Assembly (NCBI GenBank): GCA_020832665.1
Contig: JAFIEG010000024.1
Coordinates: 1-54,877, forward strand
Source of the DNA: Pararhodobacter sp.
GTDB taxonomy: Bacteria > Pseudomonadota > Alphaproteobacteria > Rhodobacterales > Rhodobacteraceae
Reading direction: 5' to 3'
Length of the DNA stretch: 54,877 nt
Of the stretch, positions 17,121 through 26,003 are shown in pieces. Position numbers and translations under genes: made by a program. The notes below the pieces were generated by a model. That model did no database searches. It was not told the origin of the DNA and saw nothing but the letters and a program-made list of their open reading frames with translations. Every line of letters begins with the position of its first letter. Within the stretch, counting starts at the first letter, position 1.

Positions 17121-17219
17121 TTCGTGACCGCCGGGCGTTGATGCGAAAATTCCGCCCCGGCCCGTTTCCGGCCCCGCCGGGGCCTTGCCGTGCCAACAAT
17201 GCCGTGAGCGGGCTGAAAC

Positions 17220-17993
17220 ATGCACCCCCTTGTGGCCCCGGTTACGAATAGAAGGACTGATGCAAACGGAGAAAAGCTCTTGAAACCTGCCCGTGCAGCC
17301 GCCCTGCGCCGCATTCTGCCCCTTGTCGCGCTGCTGGGCGTGGCGCTGGTGGCGGGGTTCATGCTGCGCGATCATCTCACCTTCGACACGCTGCGCGCCA
17401 ATCGCGAGGCGCTGATCGCCTTTCGCGACAATCATCTGGCGCTGGCGGTGGTGCTGTTCATGCTGGCCTATGTCGCCGTGGTGGCACTCTCGCTGCCCGG
17501 TGGCACGCTGGCCACGCTGACCGGCGGCTTTCTATTCGGCCTGTTCCCCGGCGCGCTGATGAATGTCACCGCCGCCACGCTGGGTGCGGTGGTCATCTTT
17601 GCCGTGGTCAGGGTCGGGCTGGGCGCGCGGCTGGCTGCCAGGATCGACGCCTCCGACGGCAAGGTGAAACGCATCAGCGAGGGCATTCGCGCCAATGAGG
17701 TGCCGATGCTGATTTCCATAAGGCTGATACCGGCGGTGCCCTTCTTTCTGGCCAACATCATTCCGGCCTTTCTGGGCGTGGCGCTGGCGCGCTTTGCATG
17801 GACAACCTTTGTCGGCATCATCCCGGGCGGGGTGGTCTATACTTGGGTCGGCGCCGGGCTGGGTGAGGTGTTCGACCGCGGCGAGACGCCTGATATGGGC
17901 ATCATCTTCGAGCCGCATATCCTGGGCCCGCTGCTGGGCCTTGCCGCGCTGGCTTTCCTGCCGGTGGCGCTGCGTCGCATGGGAAGGGCCTGA
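17220..17993 (+). CDS. TVP38/TMEM64 family (DedA-related) membrane protein
   Basis: A 257-residue membrane protein with about six helices. The family core is present: SLPGGTLATLTGGFLFGLFPGA, then GARLAARID, then LISIRLIPAVPFFLANIIPA. TVP38/DedA proteins are putative lipid scramblases or transporters; no function is proven for this one. ATG at 17220 is used, but TTG at 17280 preceded by GGAGAAAAGC is also plausible and starts nearer the first helix. It is followed four bases later by a flavoprotein gene, a pairing seen elsewhere in bacteria, so the two probably work together. Confidence 0.85.
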   Translation: MHPLVAPVTNRRTDANGEKLLKPARAAALRRILPLVALLGVALVAGFMLRDHLTFDTLRANREALIAFRDNHLALAVVLFMLAYVAVVALSLPGGTLATLTGGFLFGLFPGALMNVTAATLGAVVIFAVVRVGLGARLAARIDASDGKVKRISEGIRANEVPMLISIRLIPAVPFFLANIIPAFLGVALARFAWTTFVGIIPGGVVYTWVGAGLGEVFDRGETPDMGIIFEPHILGPLLGLAALAFLPVALRRMGRA

Positions 17994-17996
17994 GCG

Positions 17997-19412
17997 ATGG
18001 AGATCATCAAGACCGATATCTGCGTGATCGGCGCCGGCTCGGGCGGGCTGTCGGTGGCCGCCGGCGCGGTGCAGATGGGCGCGCGGGTGGTGCTGCTTGA
18101 GGGCCATCGCATGGGCGGCGATTGCCTGAATTATGGCTGCGTGCCCTCGAAGGCGCTGCTCGCCGCCGGCAAGGCGGTACAGGCGCGCCGCGCCGCGCGT
18201 TTCGGCATGCCGGCGCAGGATGGCGCGCCCGATTACGCCGCCGCCATGGATCATGTGCGCGCCACCATCGCCGCCATCGAGCCCCATGACAGCGTCGAGC
18301 GCTTCGAGGGGCTGGGTGTGCGGGTGATCGGCGAATATGGCCGTTTCACCGGCCCGCGCGAGGTGCAGGCCGGGGTGTATCGCATCCGCGCGCGCCGTTT
18401 CGTCATCGCCACCGGCTCGTCGCCGGCGGTGCCGCCGATTCCGGGCCTGGACAACGTGCCCTACCTGACCAACGAGACATTGTTCGACCTGCGCGAGCGG
18501 CCGGGTCATCTGCTGGTGCTCGGCGCCGGCCCCATCGGGGTAGAGATGGCACAGGCGCACCGTCGGCTGGGAAGCCAGGTGACGGTGATTGAGGCCGACC
18601 GCGCGCTCGCCCGCGAAGACCCCGACGCCGCGGCGCTGGTGCTGGGCAGGCTGCGCGCCGAGGGGGTGGAGCTGATCGAGGGCGTGGCGGCCGAGCGCAT
18701 CGGCGGCCGGCCCGGCGCCATCGAGCTGCAGGTGGCGGGCGGCACGGTATTCACCGGCACGCATCTGCTGGTGGCAACGGGGCGGCGGGCGAATACCGAA
18801 AGGCTGAACCTCGACGCCGCCGGCATATTGCATGGCCCCGCCGGGGTGCAGGTTGATGCAAGGCTGCGCAGCACCAACCGCCGCGTGCTGGCCATCGGCG
18901 ATGTCGCCGGGCAGGGGCAGTTCACGCATCTGGCGGGCTATCACGCCGGCGTTGTCATCCGCTCCATGCTCTTTGGGCTGCCCGCAAGCGCGCGCCATGA
19001 TCACATCCCGCGCGTCACATATACCGAGCCCGAACTGGCACAGGCCGGGCTGACCGAGGCCGAAGCACGCGCACGCCATGGCGAGGCGCTCGAAGTGATC
19101 CGGCTGGGATTTGACGCCAATGACCGCGCCCTTGCCGAGGGCGCAACCGACGGCTTCATCAAGCTGATGGCGCATCGCGGCCGGCCCGTGGGCGTTACCA
19201 TCGCCGGCCCCGGCGCCGGCGAGATGATCGGCATCTGGGCAATGATGCTGGCTGGCCGCATGAAACTTTCGGTGCTCGCCGGCACGGTTTTGCCCTATCC
19301 GACGCAGGGCGAACTTTCTAAACGTGCCGCAGGTGCCTATTTTTCCCCCAGACTCTTTGGTAACCCTCTTGTGAAACGGGTCGTCGGGCTGGTGCAGCGT
19401 CTCCTGCCCTGA
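17997..19412 (+). CDS. FAD-dependent pyridine nucleotide-disulfide oxidoreductase (MerA/Lpd-like)
   Basis: A 471-residue flavoprotein. The FAD fold GAGSGGLSVAAGA is near residue 12, followed by GGDCLNYGCVPSK with the redox-active Cys pair, a second nucleotide fold GAGPIGVEMAQ near residue 180, and AIGDVAGQGQFTH. At the C-terminal active-site position the usual HPTxxE of dihydrolipoamide dehydrogenase reads YPTQGE: His is replaced by Tyr, as in some MerA-like members. It has no metal-binding N-terminal domain. It starts four bases after the TVP38 gene, and probably passes electrons to a membrane substrate, but no partner is proven. Confidence 0.82.
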   Translation: MEIIKTDICVIGAGSGGLSVAAGAVQMGARVVLLEGHRMGGDCLNYGCVPSKALLAAGKAVQARRAARFGMPAQDGAPDYAAAMDHVRATIAAIEPHDSVERFEGLGVRVIGEYGRFTGPREVQAGVYRIRARRFVIATGSSPAVPPIPGLDNVPYLTNETLFDLRERPGHLLVLGAGPIGVEMAQAHRRLGSQVTVIEADRALAREDPDAAALVLGRLRAEGVELIEGVAAERIGGRPGAIELQVAGGTVFTGTHLLVATGRRANTERLNLDAAGILHGPAGVQVDARLRSTNRRVLAIGDVAGQGQFTHLAGYHAGVVIRSMLFGLPASARHDHIPRVTYTEPELAQAGLTEAEARARHGEALEVIRLGFDANDRALAEGATDGFIKLMAHRGRPVGVTIAGPGAGEMIGIWAMMLAGRMKLSVLAGTVLPYPTQGELSKRAAGAYFSPRLFGNPLVKRVVGLVQRLLP

Positions 19413-19432
19413 CCCCACGGGTTTGGGCAGTC

Positions 19433-20818
19433 ATGTTCTTTCGCACGCTTTCGGGCCGATTCCTGCTGCTGACCATCATCTTCGTCATGCTGGCGGAGGT
19501 GCTGATCTTCGTGCCCTCGGTGGCGAGTTACCGGCAGGATTACCTGCTGTCGCGGCTGGAACGGGCGCAGATTGCCTCGCTGGCGCTGCTGGCATCCGAT
19601 GGCTCGGTCTCCGAGGCGCTGGCCGAGGAGTTGCTGGTCAATGCCGGGGTCTACAATGTGGTGCTCAGGCGCGACGAGTTGCGCGAACTGGTGCTGTCCT
19701 CGCCGGTGCCGGGGCCGATCAGCGCCACCTACGACATGCGCGCGCCACCCGCCACCGAGCTTATGCGCGATGCCATGGCAGAGCTGTTCACGGGCGAGGA
19801 CCGCGTGATCCGAGTCTTCGGCGCCCCGGTGCGCGAGGGCGGGTTGTTGATCGAGGTCACCATGGATAGCGGCCCGCTCAGGCGCGAGTTGTGGGATTAT
19901 GCCGGGCGCATCCTGCTCTTGTCGCTGGTGATCTCGCTCAGCACGGCGGCGCTGCTCTTTCTCGCCGTGCAGCGGCTGATGGTCAGCCCGATAAGGCGGG
20001 TGACGGCGGCCATGGCCGAATATGGCAAGGCGCCCGAGGATGCGCGCCGCATCATCGACCCGCAATCGCGGGTGGTGGAGCTGCGCGAGGCCGAAGAGGC
20101 GCTGGCGCAGATGCAGACTGATCTGACCCATTCGCTGCGCCAGAAGGAAAGGCTGGCACAGCTGGGCGGTGCGGTGGCGCGCATCGCGCATGATCTGCGC
20201 AACAGCCTGGCCACGGCGACGCTGGTTGCCGATCGTATCGAAAGCTCGCGCGACCCGGCCGTGGCGCGGGCGGCGCCCAAGCTGGTGGCGGCGCTGTCGC
20301 GGGCGGTCAATCTGTGCGAATCGACGCTGGCTTTCGGCAAGGCCGAAGAGCCACCGCCGAAGCTGGCCAAGCTGGCACTGCGGCCACTGGCGAACGAGGT
20401 GATCGAGGCCGAGGAACTGGCCGGCAGCGAGGCGGGCGGGCTGGAATATCTGGTTGATGTGCCGGCCACGCTCAGCCTGCGCGGCGATGCCGAACAGCTG
20501 TTTCGCGTGCTCTCGAATCTGGTGCGCAATGCGCGCCAGGCGATCGAGGCGACGGGCAAGCCCGGCTCGATCGAGATCAGCGCGCATGACAGCGCCGAAG
20601 GCTGCGTGATCAGGGTGATCGATACCGGCCCGGGCCTGCCCAAGCGCGCACGCGAGAATCTGTTCGCCGCCTTTCAGGGCGGGGCGCGAAAGGGCGGTGT
20701 CGGGCTGGGGCTGGTCATCGCCGCCGAGCTGGTGCGCGGCCATGGCGGCTCGCTGGACCTGGTGCGCAGCGACGAGGACGGCACCGAGTTCCGCATTACC
20801 TTGCCGCAGGGCGAGTGA
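19433..20818 (+). CDS. orphan sensor histidine kinase
   Basis: A 461-residue membrane kinase. Helix 1 (LLLTIIFVMLAEVLIFV) and helix 2 near residue 165 (ILLLSLVISLSTAALLFLAV) enclose a periplasmic sensor domain. Then come a HAMP-like linker, the phospho-acceptor in RIAHDLRNSL (His near residue 253), and an ATPase domain with N box NLVRNARQAI, G1 DTGPGLP and G2 GGVGLGL. No response regulator is in the neighbourhood, so its partner is elsewhere. It lies 20 bases after the flavoprotein gene and may be co-transcribed with it. Confidence 0.9.
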   Translation: MFFRTLSGRFLLLTIIFVMLAEVLIFVPSVASYRQDYLLSRLERAQIASLALLASDGSVSEALAEELLVNAGVYNVVLRRDELRELVLSSPVPGPISATYDMRAPPATELMRDAMAELFTGEDRVIRVFGAPVREGGLLIEVTMDSGPLRRELWDYAGRILLLSLVISLSTAALLFLAVQRLMVSPIRRVTAAMAEYGKAPEDARRIIDPQSRVVELREAEEALAQMQTDLTHSLRQKERLAQLGGAVARIAHDLRNSLATATLVADRIESSRDPAVARAAPKLVAALSRAVNLCESTLAFGKAEEPPPKLAKLALRPLANEVIEAEELAGSEAGGLEYLVDVPATLSLRGDAEQLFRVLSNLVRNARQAIEATGKPGSIEISAHDSAEGCVIRVIDTGPGLPKRARENLFAAFQGGARKGGVGLGLVIAAELVRGHGGSLDLVRSDEDGTEFRITLPQGE

Positions 20819-20975
20819 TGCCGGCCCTGCCTTGACCGGATCGGAGTTTTCTTGCGTTTGTGCCACAATGTGTGGGCGTGGTCGCCCTTCTCGATCAGAA
20901 GAAAAACGAAGCCATGCCGGCGGCGACGGGCGGCCGGGACAGGCGCCTCCCTGCAATTGAACGGCAATCCGCGTT

Positions 20976-21001
20976 GACAAGGCCTTTCGAGCGGCCTTGT
21001 C
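20976..21001. terminator. hairpin between kinase and uspA genes
   Basis: GACAAGGCC (20976-20984) and GGCCTTGTC (20993-21001) form a perfect 9-base stem with an 8-base loop. It lies between the ends of the convergent kinase (+) and uspA (-) genes, so it can end transcription from both. The T run is short (TCTCG), so termination strength is uncertain. Confidence 0.6.
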
Positions 21002-21025
21002 TCTCGCCCGTAGCCGATACTGGTT

Positions 21026-21865
21026 TCAATGCGCCAGGAAGACCGGCCGCTCGGCGTTTTCGAGCACGTTGCGCGTGGCGCCGCCCAGAATTGCCTCGCG
21101 CAGGCGCGAATGGCCATAGGCGCCCATCACCAGCAGCCCGGCATCGGCATCGGCCATGAAGCGCATGAGCACATCCGAGACCCGCGGCATTGTCTTGGCC
21201 AGCACCGAGACCTCGCAGCGCACCCCGTGGCGCGCCAGCATCTGGGTGAGCAGCCCGCCCGGATCGGAACGTTCCGGGCTATGCACGGGCGGATCGACGA
21301 CGGCGATGATCGCCAGTTCTGCCTTGCGCAGCAGCGGCAGCGCCCGGCGCACCGCATTGAGCGCCTCGTTCGACTGGTTCCAGGCGACGACGATGCGCTT
21401 GCCGAAATCGGGGTCAAGCCGGGCTTCGGGCACCACCATCACCGCCGCCTGCCCCTCGAAGAGCGCCGATTCGATCACCGCCTCCTGGGTAGGTAGCGCG
21501 TCGGGGCCATAGGGGCGCGACTGGATAACCAGATCGGAAAAGCGCGCACGCAGCCCGACCAGGGCGGGCAGGCCCCCGAACTGAACCACGGTCGATTCGG
21601 TGCCCCAGCGCAGCGACTCGGCCGCCAGCCGTTTGCGCGCCGTCGTTTCGAGTGCCTGCGCATCGGCCTGTGCGCGTTCGAGCGTTTCCTGCAGCAACAG
21701 CGGCGAGGCGCCCATGTAGAAACCGCCCGCCGGGGTCATGTCCACGCCCAGCAGGCAGGCGTTCAGATGGGCATCCTGCGCCCGGGCGAATTCCATCGCG
21801 GGCGGCAGGGTGGCATCGACTTCCGCCTGGCTGGCGAGAAAGGTCGAGATCGATTTGTAGCCCAT
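21026..21865 (-). CDS. uspA: tandem-domain universal stress protein
   Basis: A 279-residue protein with two Usp domains. The C-terminal half ends with the ATP-binding-type motif LLVMGAYGHSRLREAILGGATRNVLENAERPV. The start at 21865 gives MGYKSISTFLAS, typical for the family; an ATG at 21880 and a longer frame exist but lack a ribosome site. It is divergent from ccoN; the intergenic FNR-type site (22007-22020) may serve both. Usp proteins are commonly induced in low oxygen; the ligand or target here is unknown. Confidence 0.85.
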   Translation of the reverse strand: MGYKSISTFLASQAEVDATLPPAMEFARAQDAHLNACLLGVDMTPAGGFYMGASPLLLQETLERAQADAQALETTARKRLAAESLRWGTESTVVQFGGLPALVGLRARFSDLVIQSRPYGPDALPTQEAVIESALFEGQAAVMVVPEARLDPDFGKRIVVAWNQSNEALNAVRRALPLLRKAELAIIAVVDPPVHSPERSDPGGLLTQMLARHGVRCEVSVLAKTMPRVSDVLMRFMADADAGLLVMGAYGHSRLREAILGGATRNVLENAERPVFLAH

Positions 21866-22006
21866 TGGCGCTAACCCCATTTCATTTTTCAGCCGGGGCA
21901 ACCGCCGGCATGTGATGACGGTTCGACCGCCACGTGGATGTGGCGGATGGTCGCCTTGTGGACCCGTCGGCACCCTGATTTCAAGCAAGTTGCAGCTTAG
22001 CTGTTA

Positions 22007-22020
22007 TTGACCTGGATCAA
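22007..22020. promoter_or_regulatory. FNR/FnrL-type box upstream of ccoN and uspA
   Basis: TTGACCTGGATCAA fits the FNR half-sites TTGA-N6-TCAA. It lies 106 bases ahead of ccoN. A possible -10 (GATAAG, 22043-22048) sits at the right distance for FNR near -41; a TATAAT (22059-22064) gives a second possibility with the box near -57. Confidence 0.75.
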
Positions 22021-22126
22021 TGTCGCAAATTTTTCCGTGAAGGATAAGGTGCGCGGCGTATAATGCTCGCAGTTCCGTGAGGAACGCGAAGCCAGCCAAA
22101 ATAAGGCGAACGAAGGGACGCAAGGT

Positions 22127-23728
22127 ATGTGGGATTTCGTCAAGCTGCTCGTGCTTGCCGCGATCGCGGTATTTGCCGCGTATGTGGCGAGCTACGCGCG
22201 TGATCTGGCCCATTTGGTCCACATGATCATCATCATGCTGGTCGCGGCGGGGCTTTTCATCTGGCAGATTCGCCGCGTCGGCGAACCGGCGCCGGTGCAT
22301 GACCCGGGCCAGTACATGGACGGGGTGATTCGCGCCGGGGTGATCGCGACCGCCTTCTGGGGGGTGATCGGCTTCCTGGTCGGGGTGGTCATCGCGCTGC
22401 AGCTTACCTGGCCGCAGCTCAACTTCACCTGGGCCGAGGGCTACCTGAATTTCGGGCGGCTGCGCCCGCTGCATACTTCGGCGGTGATCTTCGCCTTTGG
22501 TGGCAACGCGCTGATTGCCTCGGCCTTTTATGTAGTGCAGCGCACCAGCGCCGCGCGGCTGTGGGGCGGCAACCTGGCCTGGTTCGTCTTCTGGGGCTAT
22601 CAACTGTTTATCGTGCTGGCCGCGACCGGCTATGTGCTGGGCTCGACCCAGGGGCAGGAATACGCCGAGCCCGAATGGCTGGCCGATCTGTGGCTGACAA
22701 TCGTCTGGGTGGCCTTCCTGGCGGTGTTCATGGGCACGCTGATCAACCGCAAGGAACCCCATATCTATGTGGCGAACTGGTTCTATCTGAGCTTCATCAT
22801 CACCGTGGCGATGCTGCATATCGTCAACAATGTGCAGATGCCGGTGTCGATCTTCGGCTCGACTTCGGTGCCGGCATGGGCCGGGGTGCAGTCGGCGATG
22901 ATCCAGTGGTGGTATGGCCACAACGCGGTGGGTTTCTTCCTCACGGCGGGCTTTCTGGGCATGATGTACTACTTCATCCCCAAGCAGGCCGAGCGCCCGG
23001 TATATTCCTACAAGCTCAGCATCATCCACTTCTGGGCGCTGATCTTCCTGTACATCTGGGCCGGCCCGCACCATCTGCACTACACCGCGCTGCCTGACTG
23101 GGCGCAGACGCTGGGCATGACCTTCTCGATCATGCTTTGGATGCCCTCCTGGGGCGGCATGATCAACGGGCTGATGACGCTTTCGGGTGCCTGGGACAAG
23201 CTGCGCACCGACCCGATCATCCGCATGATGGTGGTCGCCGTGGGCTTTTACGGCATGGCCACCTTCGAGGGCCCGATGATGTCGATCCGCGCGGTGAACT
23301 CGCTCAGCCACTACACCGACTGGACAATCGGGCATGTGCATTCCGGCGCGCTGGGCTGGAACGGCATGATCACCTTCGGCATGCTCTACTATCTGGTGCC
23401 GCGACTGTGGCAGCGCGAGGGGCTTTATTCGCTCAGGCTGGTCAGCTGGCATTTCTGGCTCGCCACCATCGGGATCGTGCTCTACGCCGCCTCGATGTGG
23501 GTGACCGGCATCATGGAAGGGCTGATGTGGCGGCAGGTCGATGCCCAGGGCTTCCTGGTCAACTCCTTCGCCGACACCGTGGCCGCCAAGTTCCCCATGT
23601 ATGTGGTGCGCTCGCTCGGCGGGGTGCTGTTCCTGCTGGGTTCGATCATCATGTGCTACAACCTGTGGAAGACCGTGACGAGCGTGGGGCAGAAGAAGCC
23701 CGCCGCCGCCGCGGTGCCCGCTGAATAA
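22127..23728 (+). CDS. ccoN: cbb3-type cytochrome c oxidase subunit I
   Basis: A 533-residue heme-copper oxidase main subunit that reduces O2 to water at micro-oxic levels. The heme b ligand histidine is in [12 protein letters not shown] (residue about 116). [11 protein letters not shown] carries a copper-B His, and the later [12 protein letters not shown] supplies further heme ligands. Twelve or more membrane helices are visible. An extra N-terminal helix precedes the core. The SD is AAGG just before ATG. First gene of ccoNOQP, probably FNR-controlled. Confidence 0.98.
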   Translation: MWDFVKLLVLAAIAVFAAYVASYARDLAHLVHMIIIMLVAAGLFIWQIRRVGEPAPVHDPGQYMDGVIRAGVIATAFWGVIGFLVGVVIALQLTWPQLNFTWAEGYLNFGRLRPLHTSAVIFAFGGNALIASAFYVVQRTSAARLWGGNLAWFVFWGYQLFIVLAATGYVLGSTQGQEYAEPEWLADLWLTIVWVAFLAVFMGTLINRKEPHIYVANWFYLSFIITVAMLHIVNNVQMPVSIFGSTSVPAWAGVQSAMIQWWYGHNAVGFFLTAGFLGMMYYFIPKQAERPVYSYKLSIIHFWALIFLYIWAGPHHLHYTALPDWAQTLGMTFSIMLWMPSWGGMINGLMTLSGAWDKLRTDPIIRMMVVAVGFYGMATFEGPMMSIRAVNSLSHYTDWTIGHVHSGALGWNGMITFGMLYYLVPRLWQREGLYSLRLVSWHFWLATIGIVLYAASMWVTGIMEGLMWRQVDAQGFLVNSFADTVAAKFPMYVVRSLGGVLFLLGSIIMCYNLWKTVTSVGQKKPAAAAVPAE

Positions 23729-23740
23729 CCGGAGGGCGTC

Positions 23741-24466
23741 ATGAGCATTCTCAGACATCACAAGAAGATCGAGACGCACGCGACGCTGCTTCTGGTTCTC
23801 AGCTTCCTGGTGGTCACCATCGGCGGCATTGTCCAGATCGTGCCCCTGTTCTACCTGGAGAACACGATCGAGGAAGTGGACGGCATGCGCCCCTATTCCC
23901 CGCTGGAGCTGGCGGGGCGGCGGATCTATATCCGCGAAGGCTGCTATGTCTGCCACTCCCAGATGATCCGCCCGATGCGCGACGAGGTCGAACGCTATGG
24001 CCATTACAGCCTGGCGGCCGAGTCGATGTATGACCACCCGTTCCAGTGGGGCTCGAAACGCACCGGGCCCGACCTGGCGCGCGTCGGCGGGCGCTATTCG
24101 GATGAGTGGCATGTCCAGCACATGATCAACCCGCAATCGGTGGTGCCGGAATCGATCATGCCCAGCTACGGGTTCCTGATGAACAGGGTGATCGACGGGC
24201 GCCATATCGGGGATATGATGACCGCCTATGCCCGCGTCGGTGTGCCCTATACCGACGAGATGATGGAGAACGCCCGCGCCGACTTCCTGGCGCAGGCAGA
24301 CCCCAATGCCGATCATTCGGGCCTGCTGGAGCGTTACCCGGGGGCGCAGACGCGCAACTTCGATGGCCAGCCCGAACTGACCGAGATGGATGCGATCATC
24401 GCCTATATGCAGATGCTCGGCACGCTGGTGGATTTCTCCACCTTTGTGCCCGATCCCAGCCGCTGA
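23741..24466 (+). CDS. ccoO: cbb3-type cytochrome c oxidase subunit II (mono-heme)
   Basis: A 241-residue membrane-anchored c-type cytochrome. One N-terminal helix (residues about 15-40) is followed by the heme-binding CYVCH at residues 68-72 ([15 protein letters not shown], the CcoO hallmark). It passes electrons from CcoP toward the CcoN active site. The GGAGG ribosome site precedes the ATG, 12 bases after ccoN. Length is normal. Confidence 0.97.
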   Translation: MSILRHHKKIETHATLLLVLSFLVVTIGGIVQIVPLFYLENTIEEVDGMRPYSPLELAGRRIYIREGCYVCHSQMIRPMRDEVERYGHYSLAAESMYDHPFQWGSKRTGPDLARVGGRYSDEWHVQHMINPQSVVPESIMPSYGFLMNRVIDGRHIGDMMTAYARVGVPYTDEMMENARADFLAQADPNADHSGLLERYPGAQTRNFDGQPELTEMDAIIAYMQMLGTLVDFSTFVPDPSR

Positions 24467-24477
24467 GGGAGGCCGCG

Positions 24478-24696
24478 ATGGAAACCTATACCGCGCTTCG
24501 TGCCTTTGCCGACAGCTGGCATCTGCTGTTCATGTTCCTGTTCTTCATCGGGGTGGTGGTTTTCATCTTCCGCCCCGGCTCGAAGCAGGTGCACGAGGAA
24601 ACGTCGAACATGATCTTCCGTAACGATGACCGGCCGGCGGCGGCGGGCGAAGAGCCCCACGCCGGCAAGCGCTCCGAAAAGCAGGAGGCACGCTGA
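24478..24696 (+). CDS. ccoQ: cbb3-type oxidase subunit CcoQ
   Basis: A 72-residue protein with one helix (LLFMFLFFIGVVVFIFRPG) and the typical FRPGSKQVHEETSNMIFRND start of its hydrophilic tail. CcoQ stabilises the cbb3 complex. It begins 11 bases after ccoO; its stop overlaps the ccoP start (TGATG). A longer frame that starts upstream in another frame of ccoO is not real. Confidence 0.92.
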   Translation: METYTALRAFADSWHLLFMFLFFIGVVVFIFRPGSKQVHEETSNMIFRNDDRPAAAGEEPHAGKRSEKQEAR

Positions 24697-25622
24697 TGGC
24701 CGACAAGACACCCGAAAACAAGGTCAGCCCGCCCGAGCGGCAGTACCCGGACCCGAAGGTTAAGCTGAGGCAGGAGCCGCCCACGACCGGCCATAGCTGG
24801 GACGGGATCGAGGAATACGACAACCCGCTTCCGCGCTGGTGGCTGTGGATCTTCTACGCCACCATCATCTGGTCGGTGATCTACATGATCCTCTACCCGG
24901 CCTGGCCGATGGTGAACCGTGCCACTTCGGGCCTTCTCAACTACTCCACGCGCGCCGAAGTGGCGGCCGAGATCAGCCGCTTTGAAGAGCGCAACCAGGT
25001 CTGGTTCGAGCGGTTGCTTGAAACCGAGCTGGACGAGATCAGTGCCGATGCCGAGTTGCAAGGATTTGCCGTCAATGCCGGCGCCTCGGTGTTCCTGGCG
25101 CATTGCTCGCAGTGCCACGGCACCGGCGGGGCCGGCGTGCAGGCGGCGGGCTATCCCAATCTGCTCAATGACGAGTGGCTCTGGGGAGGCACGATGGACG
25201 ACATCCACCAGACCGTGCGCTACGGCATCCGCAACGAGGATCACCCCGATGCGCGCTGGTCGCAGATGCCGGCCTTCGGTGCCGATGGCCTGCTCGACGA
25301 GGAAGAGATCGACCAGGTGGTGCATTACGTGCTGCGGATGTCGGGGCAGCAGGACTATGACGCCGATGCCGCCGAGGCCGGGGCCGAGATCTATGAATGG
25401 AACTGCGCCTCCTGCCATGGCGATGATGGCGGTGGCGATTATTTCCAGGGGGCGCCGGCGCTGAACACGGCGGTATGGCTCTATGGCGGCGATTATGATG
25501 CGCTGTGGGAATCGGTGTATAATGCGCGCTTCGGCATCATGCCGGGCTTTGCCGGCCGGCTGCGCGATGCCGAGACCCGCGCGGTTGCCGCCTATGTTCA
25601 CCAACTCGGCGGCGGTCAGTAA
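24696..25622 (+). CDS. ccoP: cbb3-type oxidase subunit III (di-heme)
   Basis: A 308-residue di-heme cytochrome. One membrane helix (residues about 47-70) precedes two heme-binding sites, CSQCH at 137-141 and CASCH at 237-241, with Met ligands in SQMPAFGADGL and ARFGIMPGFAGRL. It accepts electrons from cytochrome c. The start overlaps the ccoQ stop, and three strong hairpins follow the stop (25639-25753). Confidence 0.97.
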   Translation: MADKTPENKVSPPERQYPDPKVKLRQEPPTTGHSWDGIEEYDNPLPRWWLWIFYATIIWSVIYMILYPAWPMVNRATSGLLNYSTRAEVAAEISRFEERNQVWFERLLETELDEISADAELQGFAVNAGASVFLAHCSQCHGTGGAGVQAAGYPNLLNDEWLWGGTMDDIHQTVRYGIRNEDHPDARWSQMPAFGADGLLDEEEIDQVVHYVLRMSGQQDYDADAAEAGAEIYEWNCASCHGDDGGGDYFQGAPALNTAVWLYGGDYDALWESVYNARFGIMPGFAGRLRDAETRAVAAYVHQLGGGQ

Positions 25623-25638
25623 CCGCCCGCCGCCTGCT

Positions 25639-25753
25639 CGGCCGCTTCTGGGCGGCCGGAAAGGAACTGCCACGCCCGGGGCAACCCCCGGGTGTGGTAG
25701 CGGCTGCACCGGGCCCGTTCCTGTTCGCGCGTTTCCCGGGACCTGGTGCAGCC
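25639..25753 (+). terminator. three consecutive hairpins between ccoP and ccoG
   Basis: Hairpin 1: CGGCCGC (25639-25645) with GCGGCCG (25652-25658). Hairpin 2: CCACGCCCGGGG (25670-25681) with CCCCGGGTGTGG (25686-25697), 12 pairs with one G-U type pair. Hairpin 3: GGCTGCACC (25702-25710) with GGTGCAGCC (25745-25753), extended inward by a GGGCCCG/CGGGACC arm with one mismatch. No T run follows. They may end ccoNOQP transcripts or protect their 3' ends. Confidence 0.55.
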
Positions 25754-25855
25754 ACCCTCTGCGCTGTCGCGCCCTGCCATCATGGCGGTGCGCGCCTTTG
25801 TCACGCAGCGGTGTCACCAGTTTCGTGCCAAAATGCTATATTGGCAATGCGTGTT

Positions 25856-25869
25856 TTGACACATGTCAA
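25856..25869. promoter_or_regulatory. FNR/FnrL-type box upstream of ccoG
   Basis: TTGACACATGTCAA is a perfect palindrome of the TTGA-N6-TCAA form. A -10-like GATAAC at 25890-25895 places transcription about 40 bases downstream, as expected for a class II FNR promoter. It makes ccoGHIS a second FNR-type unit. Confidence 0.7.
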
Positions 25870-26003
25870 GGACGGCTTGTGCGCCAGAAGATAACGAAAC
25901 AGGATCGGCGCGCGATGGCGGCCCAGCCACCGCCCCGATTCCCCCGGCGGCGCCGGATCAGCCGTCAGGGCGGCGTTGCGGCGGCACAGGATGGAGCCCG
26001 GGA

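Noticed and set aside
17532-19418. 628-codon minus-strand frame across the flavoprotein gene
   Set aside because: Antisense shadow, His/Gln/Arg-rich and without domain signatures.
22004-24316. 770-codon minus-strand frame across ccoN and ccoO
   Set aside because: Antisense to two unmistakable oxidase genes.
24106-24477. Longer upstream frame of ccoQ
   Set aside because: It overlaps ccoO in another frame; the CcoQ family begins at METYTAL.
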